From Acuticoccus yangtzensis (GTDB lineage: Bacteria; Pseudomonadota; Alphaproteobacteria; Rhizobiales; Amorphaceae), in the NCBI RefSeq assembly GCF_001927245.1, contig NZ_MJUX01000001.1, positions 620,001-684,000 of the forward strand: a DNA stretch of 64,000 nt, given 5' to 3'. The position numbers and the translations under genes were made by a program. The notes under the pieces were generated by a model. The model was not told the origin of the DNA. It was given only the letters and a program-made list of their open reading frames with translations, and searched no databases. Positions 24,257-31,678 of the stretch are shown here, one piece after another (position 1 is the first letter of the stretch; each line of letters starts with the position of its first letter).

Positions 24257-24690
24257 CTACGCGGTCGTGATTCGCCGGGACTTGGATGATGGGGTGTAGC
24301 GTTTTGCTGGTTGCCTACGGCGGCACCAACAAATTTTCTGCGGGTGCTCCGCCTGACCCAGTTCTGGAATTCACGGGCCTCCGGCTTGTCGGAGCGCATG
24401 ATGAGCTTGTACAGGCCGCTTTCGCTGATCACAGTCGCGGTCGACATGCCTTTACCCCCGATCTGACCGGGGGTAAGGCGGCGCTGATCGGATCGCGGGA
24501 CGCTTGTGAGGTTCTTCGAGACGCCAGCGGCAAGGCCAAAACCGAGCACGCGGCAGACATCGGCGGCGACGAACCAGGGCTGGCCGTCGATCATGGTTGT
24601 GCGGAGGTGCATGCCATAGCACCTATCGCCAAAATGATCCATTGATCGGTAGATGTATTGTTGGGATCGAGGGCCGTCGGCTGACGCCAT
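24244..24690 (-). CDS. Bro-N domain antirepressor, 148 aa
   Basis: Phage antirepressor type: HLRTTMIDGQPWFVAADVCRVLGF at residues about 28-52, then SESGLYKLIMRSDKPEAREFQNWV, the classic Bro-N ending. The C-terminal DNA-binding or KilAC domain of larger members is missing. It probably modulates a repressor. I find no recognisable CI-type repressor elsewhere in the element. The start is uncertain (ATG 24690 or 24642). Confidence 0.78.
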   Translation of the reverse strand: MASADGPRSQQYIYRSMDHFGDRCYGMHLRTTMIDGQPWFVAADVCRVLGFGLAAGVSKNLTSVPRSDQRRLTPGQIGGKGMSTATVISESGLYKLIMRSDKPEAREFQNWVRRSTRRKFVGAAVGNQQNATPHHPSPGESRPRRKAA

Positions 24691-24738
24691 TCCGGGGATG
24701 GTGAGGGATGGAGGGTGCGAAGCACCCGACTTCGTCCA

Positions 24739-24892
24739 TTCCGGGATGTGGGTGTGTAGATGTCACGTTTTGGGGCTAACCCTTCCCCTATCTCTTTCAG
24801 AGATATTAAGGAAAAACCTTCTTAATATGAACTACGTTCATAGGGGAAAGGTTAGCCCCAAAACGTGACATCCCCTATCCACACCCCGGAGT
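24739..24892. repeat. Large inverted repeat with inner hairpin
   Basis: Core arms of 33 bases (24759-24791 and 24840-24872) match with one mismatch; weaker similarity extends them to about 50 bases each. The 48-base centre contains ATATTAAG / CTTAATAT and AAGG/CCTT. The right arm begins inside the end of the 401-aa gene. Possible roles are replication origin, double-strand or RNA regulatory structure, or remnant of a small inverted-repeat transposable element. No flanking direct duplication could be identified. Confidence 0.75.
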
Positions 24893-26080
24893 GGCCATCG
24901 CTTTCTCGCCTCCCTCCGCAACGAGGGCGACAAGGAAGTCCAAATCGCTGATCCCATACTCCCGGCGATCCATGACCGATGTTTCTTCTGAAGTGTCTGG
25001 GGCGCCCCAGGATTCGCGTTCCGCCTCTACCGCCACAACGATAGCCTCCGGCTCGACATGCGCTTCCTGAGCCTCCTGAGAGGCTTCCAGGGACATAATA
25101 ATTGCGGCCTTCGCTGCACGCTCTTTCTCCCGCTGCTTCCGTTTCCGCTCCGCAGGCGTCATGGCGATCTTCGGCCCAACCTTCGCCCGGCTCTTCCGTC
25201 CGACACGCTCGTAATGCCGCTGAGTTTTTTCGCGGTTCGCGGCCTTGCGAGCTTCGTCGAATGGGTATGCTGAACGGAACATCTCCACCGCCATTGCATC
25301 GAACGCATCGGCATTCTCGATCCATGCTTCAACGAAGGGATGGTCGTCGCCGACGTGCTCGATCAACTCGGCGCACTGTTTCATCAACGTCGTGCAGAGA
25401 CGGTCGTGGGTGACGGTATCATCACGCCATAGACGCGGATCGCCTGAGAGGTATCCAAGCCGAGGATCAAGGTTCGAAGGTGCCTTGCGCCTTGCATCGC
25501 GTGCGTCAAGTTCTTCCACGACGTGTTTGCGCGCAAGCTCACGGTTCATCGCGTTGTCGGCGAGACCGCCATCAGCCAGCGCATCCCGGATCATTTTCTC
25601 TTCAATAGCTGCACGCCGCTTCTTCGGGTCGTCACGCGCAAAAATCTGGTTCAACTGGAACTTGTCGTGAGCCCAGCCGAGTGCGCCCAGGTAGAAGTGA
25701 ATGATAGTGGAGCCCACGGACTTTCGCTCATAGGGGAGTCCCATGATGTCGAGGGTCTGTGTGACTCGGACGACACCGTTGCGCTGGGGGGTGTCATGCC
25801 ATTGGGCCATCTTGAATGGCTTCCGACGAATGACACCATGCTTCGTTTTGAGGTGCCACTTCATGCTTTCCTGAAGCATATCGAACACTTCGTCCGCTCG
25901 CTGCATCAGAGGCTTTCCAGCGTTCGAGGGGTGGCACATACGAATTGCATCCCTCTCCCGGCCGATCACTTCCTTCGGAAAGATCAGGCGAGGGCACAGA
26001 AGCCAATACGCCTCGTCCCGCGCAAATCGGACGCGATCAATTACGGATTTTCTCTTGAAATCATCTTCGGGCTGTGGCAT
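24875..26080 (-). CDS. Unknown 401-aa phage protein, possible replication protein
   Basis: Function not recognised. The N-terminus is basic (MPQPEDDFKRKSVIDRVRF), the middle has aromatic and His residues (THDRLCTTLMKQCAEL), and about 315-345 is a strongly charged coiled-coil (MTPAERKRKQREKERA). Its size, position at the head of the early leftward operon, and the large inverted repeat at its 3' end are like plasmid or satellite initiator proteins, but I see no diagnostic motif. ATG 26080 chosen; an upstream extension reads through a terminator hairpin and is rejected. Confidence 0.6.
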   Translation of the reverse strand: MPQPEDDFKRKSVIDRVRFARDEAYWLLCPRLIFPKEVIGRERDAIRMCHPSNAGKPLMQRADEVFDMLQESMKWHLKTKHGVIRRKPFKMAQWHDTPQRNGVVRVTQTLDIMGLPYERKSVGSTIIHFYLGALGWAHDKFQLNQIFARDDPKKRRAAIEEKMIRDALADGGLADNAMNRELARKHVVEELDARDARRKAPSNLDPRLGYLSGDPRLWRDDTVTHDRLCTTLMKQCAELIEHVGDDHPFVEAWIENADAFDAMAVEMFRSAYPFDEARKAANREKTQRHYERVGRKSRAKVGPKIAMTPAERKRKQREKERAAKAAIIMSLEASQEAQEAHVEPEAIVVAVEAERESWGAPDTSEETSVMDRREYGISDLDFLVALVAEGGEKAMATPGCG

Positions 26081-26107
26081 GGTGTTCTTATTCGATAATT
26101 GCCTTTT

Positions 26108-26145
26108 GCCCGGTCCACGGTCGCACGTGGCCGGGCTAATTTTTA
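26108..26145 (+). terminator. Strong hairpin with T tract on the plus strand
   Basis: GCCCGG-CCACG-type stem (26108-26136) followed by TAATTTTT. Reading direction is plus, yet both neighbouring genes run minus, so it would stop antisense transcripts or act in both directions between the 66-aa and 401-aa genes. Confidence 0.55.
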
Positions 26146-26168
26146 TCCGTGATACGATGGCGCCAGCC

Positions 26169-26369
26169 TTACGGCGCCAAGCTCGTTGGCGCTCCGTTAC
26201 CTGCGAGAATTTGTCTTGCGGTGGCGATGGCCTCCCGCTCAGCTTTGCGGCGAGCCCGCATGCGGCGCATCCCAATCGCTGATTGAGCGCGATTGCGCTC
26301 ATGGTAGGCAGGGTCGGCGCTGTGGTTTGCGCGGTAACGGCGTGAACGCTCGGTGCTTGAAAGAGCCAT
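26169..26369 (-). CDS. Small basic protein, 66 aa
   Basis: MALSSTERSRRYRANHSADP followed by GMRRMRARRKAEREAIATARQ. It is highly basic and helical, like small phage DNA-binding or HNH-accessory proteins. ATG 26369 has GGAG nine bases upstream. It is the first gene of the leftward early transcription unit, facing away from xis. Confidence 0.6.
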   Translation of the reverse strand: MALSSTERSRRYRANHSADPAYHERNRAQSAIGMRRMRARRKAEREAIATARQILAGNGAPTSLAP

Positions 26370-26638
26370 TGAAAAGTTCTCCAACGAATAAGCGCCTATT
26401 CTACAGCGATGTGGAGCGTTGCGCAACGGAAATCGCGCTGGCCTAGTTGACGGTAAGCCCCATCTCGACTATACGGGCGGGTTGGCTTTCAATTTTCGCT
26501 TTACAAATCCATTCCCGCCAGCCATACCAGCGCCGGGACATGATCACTCGCGCGACCTGGTTGGCGACGCGGCGACGCCCGCCGAACAACCCCAACACCG
26601 CCGAGAAGGGAACCGGGCGGGGAAAGCGATTTTCATGA
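26370..26638. promoter_or_regulatory. Divergent control region between early leftward genes and xis-int
   Basis: 269 bases with no gene. It should carry divergent promoters for the 66-aa gene and for xis-int. A T-rich stretch with TTTTCGCTTTACAAAT (about 26491-26510) is the only promoter-like part; no clear operator repeats seen. Confidence 0.4.
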
Positions 26639-26899
26639 GTGAGTGCAGAACCGTCTAGCTACCCGATCCGTCTTCTTCGCCGAGACCGTGCCGCAGCGTT
26701 CTGCGGTGTTTCCCCGACCACATTCGATACCTGGATCGCGCTCGGGCATATCCCCAGCGGGCATCGTGTCGGCGGCGTCGTTGTGTGGGATGTCCGCAAG
26801 CTAGATCTCGCCATTGACCGGCTCTTGTACGGCGTCGCCAGCAATGAGAACCTGGTAGACTCCGGTGCGAGCTTGGATGGCAGCGAATGGGACGCGTGA
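26639..26899 (+). CDS. AlpA/excisionase-like helix-turn-helix protein, 86 aa
   Basis: MerR/AlpA-type winged helix: RDRAAAFCGVSPTTFDTWIALGHIPSGHRVGG is the recognition motif (shown in family terms: AAAFCGVSPTTF then W). It would direct excision or activate int. GTG 26639 start; ribosome site GGGGAAAG is distant. It overlaps the integrase start by 13 bases, supporting a single xis-int unit. Confidence 0.7.
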   Translation: MSAEPSSYPIRLLRRDRAAAFCGVSPTTFDTWIALGHIPSGHRVGGVVVWDVRKLDLAIDRLLYGVASNENLVDSGASLDGSEWDA

Positions 26900-27924
26900 T
26901 CCTGAAGTACGTCGAGACGTTCACGGACCGTCTGGGACGAACGAAAACCTACTTCCGACACAAGGGGAAGCGGACACCGCTTCCCGCGTCCGACGATCCT
27001 GCGTTCGCGAGCGCATACAAGAAGTGTCTCGCCTCCATCGGTGGTCTCGCCACGACCAACACGAAGGGCGGGGCGGACACGCTCGGCTGGCTGGTCCGAG
27101 AGTATCAGGCGTCACCGGAGTTCAAGAAGCTCGGTGATCGCACAAAGAAGGACTACCTCGCCATCCTGTCCAGGATCGCCGAAGAGCACGGCGAGAAGGG
27201 ATGGCGCTCGCTGAACAAGTCGCGGGTGATGAAGCACATCCGCGATCCCTGGGCGGACAAGCCGCGCCGGGCGGATACGCGCGTTGCAGTCCTGTCGGCG
27301 GTGTACGGCTGGGCCATCGCGCGGGACATGACCACCGATAATCCATGCAAGGGTGTCCCGAAGCTCTATGAGAAGGGCGGGACGGACGGTTACCGCGCAT
27401 GGACGGCGGACGAGGTGACGCACTTCCTCGCGCAATGCGGCGACCGAGAGTTTACCGTGTTCTTGCTCGCCGTCTATACCGGTCAGCGCCCCGGCGATCT
27501 CCGTCGGCTGACGTGGTTCCAGTACGATGGCACGACGTTGAACGTCGGCCGTCAGAATAAAACCAAACAGGCCGTGCGCATCCCCGTTCATCCTGTCCTG
27601 AAGGCGCATCTCGATACTCTTCCGCGCGGTGAAGGGACGATCCTCCAGAACCGCTATGGGAAGGCGTATTCAGAAGACGCGCTCACCTCCATGTTCCGGT
27701 CGGCGCTCGTTCGGATGGAGATGCCGAAGGGGGCTGTCATGTACGGGCTACGCGCGACGCACGCCGATACGCTCGCGGAGGCGGGTGCTTCACCTCACCA
27801 GATTGCGGCGACGACGGGCCACAAGACGCTCGCGATGGTCCAGCACTACACCCGGAACGCTTCTCAGCATCGTCTTGCGACCGCGTCTGTTTCTCTGCTG
27901 CCAAACTTTCTAAAGGATCAGTAA
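26887..27924 (+). CDS. Tyrosine recombinase integrase, 345 aa
   Basis: Catalyses site-specific recombination at tRNA-Ser. The N-terminal DNA-binding region precedes a core with Arg in YTGQRPGDLRRL, YGLRATHADTLAEAG (Y-x-x-R instead of H-x-x-R), TGHKTLAMVQHY with His and the Tyr nucleophile. ATG 26887 overlaps xis. An arm-like TGCCAAACTT lies inside the end of the gene (27899-27908). It points towards the attR-bearing tRNA. Confidence 0.88.
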   Translation: MGRVILKYVETFTDRLGRTKTYFRHKGKRTPLPASDDPAFASAYKKCLASIGGLATTNTKGGADTLGWLVREYQASPEFKKLGDRTKKDYLAILSRIAEEHGEKGWRSLNKSRVMKHIRDPWADKPRRADTRVAVLSAVYGWAIARDMTTDNPCKGVPKLYEKGGTDGYRAWTADEVTHFLAQCGDREFTVFLLAVYTGQRPGDLRRLTWFQYDGTTLNVGRQNKTKQAVRIPVHPVLKAHLDTLPRGEGTILQNRYGKAYSEDALTSMFRSALVRMEMPKGAVMYGLRATHADTLAEAGASPHQIAATTGHKTLAMVQHYTRNASQHRLATASVSLLPNFLKDQ

Positions 27925-27934
27925 CGCACGAAGA

Positions 27935-28465
27935 TCAGCAGGGATTAATGTTAAAGGCATATGCTCGGGGATTTATGTTTCCCATCCAGTAGAACGTTGC
28001 AAGTGCATCAGCTTGCTCAGTGGGAAGTTCGTAAGATTCGCCCGTGAACTCAAGGGGGTTACAAGAGCCATCAGAACCAGCGCATAACATTATTGATGCA
28101 TAAACAGACGTGCCCCGGCTCAATAAAATTGGATTAGATCCCTTCGCAAGTGTCATATTGTAAGTGCCTTGCTCGACATACCAAGAGCCAATATTTTCAT
28201 GCTTCGAGCTCCCGGCCGGCACCCCATAAACTTCCAGATAGAAGTAACCTTGGCAATTGTTAGTTGCATAGAGTGAGGCTGTAGATCCATAGCTTCGGTC
28301 GTAGATGCAGTTGTTGCCCGATATCCGACCGCCAGTGTGTCTACAGGCCAGATTGTCGTACTCTTCGGCTCGATTGTCACTTTGCCCATTCGCGACTGTA
28401 AGGTGCGACCCGATTAGTAGCGAGGATATCACAATTAGTGCCGAGTACCGCATGAATTCAACCAT
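27935..28465 (-). CDS. Secreted Cys-rich protein, candidate cargo, 176 aa
   Basis: A signal peptide is visible (MRYSALIVISSLLIGSHLTVANG), so the mature protein is exported. It has six or more Cys (LACRHTGG, NNCIYDR, NNCQGYFY, MLCAGSDGSC), no known fold recognised, and is AT-richer than chromosomal genes. It converges with integrase (10-base gap). Starts are ATG 28465 or 28453. This is a typical position for a lysogenic conversion (moron) gene expressed independently of the lytic genes. Confidence 0.65.
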   Translation of the reverse strand: MVEFMRYSALIVISSLLIGSHLTVANGQSDNRAEEYDNLACRHTGGRISGNNCIYDRSYGSTASLYATNNCQGYFYLEVYGVPAGSSKHENIGSWYVEQGTYNMTLAKGSNPILLSRGTSVYASIMLCAGSDGSCNPLEFTGESYELPTEQADALATFYWMGNINPRAYAFNINPC

Positions 28466-28621
28466 AAATCTATCTACGAGAATCCAGTCTGGGTGACCGA
28501 AATGCCGATAAAAATACCACAATGATACCCAGATGCTAGTATAAGTAGTATGCGCTAGATCGCTTGGCAAGCTCGGATTTCGTGTTAGTAAGGCAACCGG
28601 CGATGAAACGAGAACGGGGAC

Positions 28622-28649
28622 TGCCAAACCCGCCCGGAAAGTGCCAAAC
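28622..28649. repeat. Right-end TGCCAAAC pair
   Basis: TGCCAAAC at 28622-28629 and 28642-28649, 20 bases (about two helical turns) apart, 41 bases from the tRNA. They mirror the sites at the left end and are plausible integrase arm sites. Confidence 0.5.
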
Positions 28650-28689
28650 CGGGACTGAGTGAGGCGAAAAAGACCAGCGTGTTCAATGT

Positions 28690-28779
28690 GGGTGGGTGGC
28701 CGAGTGGTTTAAGGCAGCGGTCTTGAAAACCGCCGTGCGTGCAAGCGTACCGTGGGTTCGAATCCCACCCCACCCGCCA
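28690..28779 (+). tRNA. tRNA-Ser(UGA)
   Basis: A 90-base type II tRNA: acceptor GGGTGGG/CCCACCC, anticodon stem GCGGT/ACCGC with loop CTTGAAA (anticodon TGA), long variable arm, T arm GTGGG-TTCGAAT-CCCAC, and encoded CCA. The first 39 bases duplicate attL, so the 5' half now belongs to the integrated element while the 3' half is chromosomal. It decodes UCA (and, by wobble, UCG) serine codons. Confidence 0.93.
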
Positions 28780-28939
28780 CTTACCCTCGCGAAAGCGTTC
28801 TCCCGATTTGGCTGCGGCTGAGAATTCCCGTTCTGGTCGAAGGTTCTGCGGGAAGGGCTGAGCACGGCCTCTGCGCGAGGAGGCTTGGAAGCGGTGTTTC
28901 AAGGCCGATTTTTCCAGGCCTAATGACTCCAGAGGTTCG

Positions 28940-29478
28940 GTGAATGGATTGCATGTCATTGATATGGCGGTCCGCTACTCGTCGGTGCTGTTCGCGGGCG
29001 CGCCGGTGATCTGGGTCTTCAACGCCCTGCTGGCGCTTGTCCGGGGGCAGGGCAGCATCCGACTCGCCAAGACGGTGGTCGGCGGCGGTGCAGTCCTTAT
29101 GCTGCCGCTGCGGGATTCGTGGTGGCCGAGGCCGTCGGTCTTGCCGCCGCGCTGCTGCCTGGCGTCTGGCTCGGCCTCTTCATGGAGGGTACCGAGGCCG
29201 TCGCCGTCGGCAGGGTGTACCTGACCACCGTCGGTCCCTTTTATGGATTCTTCGGCGCGGCCTTCGTCCTCTACTGCGCGGCGCAGGGAACCGGGCGCAT
29301 GATGCTCCCGGTCGCCGGTGCGCTCGCGCGCACCATCGTCGCAGCGACGGGCGGCGCACTCGCGGTCCACCTAGGCGGGACGTTCCTCGCCGCCGGGATC
29401 GGCATGATCGTCTTCGCCGCGTTCGGCCTCACCGGCCTGGTCCTTTCGGTCGGCTATGCCGCTTCGGCCAAGCGGTAG
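28940..29478 (+). pseudogene. MATE-family efflux transporter remnant
   Basis: Two frames carry consecutive parts of a MATE transporter: RYSSVLFAGAPVIWVFNALL (28967-29060) and then GVWLGLFMEGTEAVAVGRVY, VGPFYGFFGAAFVLYCAAQG to 29478. The first half of the protein is missing, and a frame change near 29100 plus an internal gap separates the parts. It lies just right of the tRNA, outside the element. No functional product expected. Confidence 0.75.
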
Positions 29479-30257
29479 CGAGCCGCCGGATGGTCGTGGG
29501 ACAGGTTCGGACCCAGGGCCGCCCGCGCGGCGAGAAAGGCGTCCCAATCGGCAATGTTGGGCAGCGAAGGGATGGTCACCGTCTCGCCCGCCTCGAAGCC
29601 GGCGAGTGCGGCCTCGACGAGGAGGCCGGGGTCCATCTTCATCGCGTCGGGGACGGCCGAGACGTCGGCCTTGGCGCGGTCGAACAGCTCGGTCTTCGTG
29701 AACCCGGGCAGGACGGCCTGCAGGCGCACTCCGGTCCCGGCCACCTCGGTCTGCAGCGCCTCGGTCAGAGCCAGAACATAGGCCTTGCCGGCCACGTAGA
29801 CCGCGTGAAACTGCTCCGGCGCCATCACCACCGCCGACGAGATGTTGGTGATGCCGCCACGCCCGCGTGCGGCGAAGGCCGCGGCAGCCGCCAGAGTCAG
29901 CTCCTGCAGTGCGACGACGTTGACCGCCATCAGCGGCGCGTAACGCTTAGCGTCGCCGCCGAGTGCCGGCCCGGCGACCCAGAGGCCGGCACAATTCACG
30001 ACACGGCCGATCCGCGGGTCCAAGTTGATCCGCTCCGCGACCCGCGCGACGTCACCGGCATCGGCAAGATCCGCGCGGCAGACCTCGACGGCGACGCCGT
30101 GTTGGTCCCGCAGTCGCGCCGCCACAGCGTCGAGCCGGTCCACGTCGCGCGCGACGATGACGAGGTCGTTCCCGCGTCGCGCGAGTTCCTGCGCGAACGC
30201 CTTACCGATGCCGGACGATGCGCCCGTCACGAGCGCGGTGCCATCGTTCGTGTTCAT
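29454..30257 (-). CDS. Short-chain dehydrogenase/reductase, 267 aa
   Basis: Classical SDR: ALVTGASSGIGKAFAQEL (NAD(P) binding), NCAGLWVAG, ISSAV with the catalytic Ser, and YVAGKAY with Tyr-x3-Lys. Substrate unknown. Overlaps the MATE remnant end by 25 bases on the opposite strand. The divergent gap to the AhpD-like gene (30258-30401) contains AT-rich TATATCTATGGATGGATAAT, a likely promoter/operator. Confidence 0.82.
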   Translation of the reverse strand: MNTNDGTALVTGASSGIGKAFAQELARRGNDLVIVARDVDRLDAVAARLRDQHGVAVEVCRADLADAGDVARVAERINLDPRIGRVVNCAGLWVAGPALGGDAKRYAPLMAVNVVALQELTLAAAAAFAARGRGGITNISSAVVMAPEQFHAVYVAGKAYVLALTEALQTEVAGTGVRLQAVLPGFTKTELFDRAKADVSAVPDAMKMDPGLLVEAALAGFEAGETVTIPSLPNIADWDAFLAARAALGPNLSHDHPAARYRLAEAA

Positions 30258-30401
30258 GGTGACTCCTTGAAGCCCGGATCATCCGGGAGAACCATGGCCG
30301 GAGCGTACATCCTGCATCGGGCGCCGATTACTATATCTATGGATGGATAATGCCATCGGGGATCTTCGGTTACCTTTGGGACAGAAGGAGATCCCATCGT
30401 G

Positions 30402-30767
30402 ATGCCGGATTGGAATACTGACCGCGACGAACTCAAGGCCGGCGTCGGCGCGTACGGGCGGCTGAGCCCCGAAACGGTGCGCAGCTACGTCGAGCTGTCC
30501 TCTGCCGGCGCGAAGAAGGACATCCTCGGCGCCAAGCCGCGCGAGCTGATCGCTCTGGAGGTCGCCGTTGCCCAGCGCTGTAACGGCTGCATCACGATCC
30601 ACACCGAGCAGGCGCTGAAGCACGAGGCGAGCGAGGAGGAGATCGCCGAGGCGCTTGGGGTCGCCGTCGCGCTTGGGGTCGCCGTCGCGCTCGATGCCGG
30701 CGCCTCGCTCGTCTACTCGACGCGGGTGATGGACACCGTCGCCGCCTACCACACGCTCGACGCATGA
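30402..30767 (+). CDS. Carboxymuconolactone decarboxylase/AhpD-like protein, 121 aa
   Basis: Small helical AhpD-like protein with the redox motif RCNGCITIH (C-x2-C-x3-H). LGAKPRELIALEVAVAQ is typical. An 18-base perfect tandem duplication (30651-30686) repeats Leu-Gly-Val-Ala-Val-Ala in the helix after the motif; most members have it once. The stop overlaps the start of the next, broken gene. ATG 30402 chosen; GTG 30399 precedes it directly. Confidence 0.78.
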   Translation: MPDWNTDRDELKAGVGAYGRLSPETVRSYVELSSAGAKKDILGAKPRELIALEVAVAQRCNGCITIHTEQALKHEASEEEIAEALGVAVALGVAVALDAGASLVYSTRVMDTVAAYHTLDA

Positions 30768-31212
30768 GCGCCCGGCCGATCCTCGTCGGCCGTATCGACC
30801 TTTCCTTCCACGATGCCTCGGCCCGCGAAGTCGAGGCGATCCTGGTGGACGAGGGTCATGCGGTCGAACGCTCCACCGCGCCGCACGAGGAGATGTTCGC
30901 GCGGCTCGGCCGCGGCGAGGTGGATGTCCTCGTCTCCGCCTGGCGCTCGGGCTTCCCGAGACGTTGGTCGAGCAGGCGGTCTACGAGAACGGCCTCCGGC
31001 GCGACGCCAACTACGACACGTATCAGGTGCTGCGGCGCGAGATGATGCTGCAGGTCACCGTCTCCATCGTCGAGAGCGGCGCGCCGATGGGCGGCGTCGG
31101 AGAGCCTGGGCTGCCCGGTGTGACGGGCGCGGTGGTCAACGCCGTCGCGGCGCTGCCCGGGGTCCGGGCGCGCAGCCTGCCGCTCGCCAACATGCAGCTT
31201 TCTGGCGCTTAA
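30764..31212 (+). pseudogene. Composite remnant: binding-protein N-terminus joined to XDH-type C-terminus
   Basis: 30764 to about 30950 resembles the start of a glycine-betaine-type periplasmic binding protein (VEAILVDEGHAVERSTAPHE). From about 30955, in another frame, the sequence is the end of a molybdenum hydroxylase large subunit: TYQVLRREMMLQVTVSIVES then GVGEPGLPGVTGAVVNAVAA. Both are fragments; a deletion probably fused them. The second may once have been the catalytic subunit partnered by the following cytochrome c. Confidence 0.65.
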
Positions 31213-31223
31213 GGGATAGACCC

Positions 31224-31664
31224 ATGACGAATGAACGGAACGGCGCGCGGCGGCGGTCGCGCGAAGGATGGCGTGCGGCCGCGTGTCTGGCCCCGGTCTT
31301 GGCGACAGTCCTCTCGGCCGGAGCGGCACATGCCGACGGCGATCCTGCAGCGGGCAAGCGCGTCTTCGCTCGCTGCCAGAGCTGCCACCAGGTGGGGGAG
31401 AAGGCCCGCAATCTCGTCGGCCCGGAGCTGAACGGCGTCATCGGCCGCACCAGCGGGACGGTCGCCGGTTATGCCTATTCGCCGGCCCTCAAGGATGCGG
31501 CGATCACGTGGGACCACGACACGATCGCTGCCTTCGTGGCGAAACCGCAGGCCGTCGCGAAGGGCACCCAGATGCCGCCGGTCCCGCCGCTGAAGCCGGA
31601 CGACGTCGACAACCTCATCGCCTACCTCGCGACGTTCGCCGCCGACGGCGGCGCGGCGCAGTGA
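31224..31664 (+). CDS. Class I c-type cytochrome, 146 aa
   Basis: Periplasmic mono-heme cytochrome. A signal peptide (cleavage near AAHADGD) precedes GKRVFARCQSCHQVG; Met ligand likely in GTQMPP. Length and PELNGVIGRTSG are typical of mitochondrial-like class I cytochromes. The upstream XDH-type remnant suggests it was the electron acceptor of a lost dehydrogenase; it may now serve others. Overlaps none, 11 bases after the remnant. Confidence 0.85.
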   Translation: MTNERNGARRRSREGWRAAACLAPVLATVLSAGAAHADGDPAAGKRVFARCQSCHQVGEKARNLVGPELNGVIGRTSGTVAGYAYSPALKDAAITWDHDTIAAFVAKPQAVAKGTQMPPVPPLKPDDVDNLIAYLATFAADGGAAQ

Positions 31665-31678
31665 CAAGAGAACCCGTC

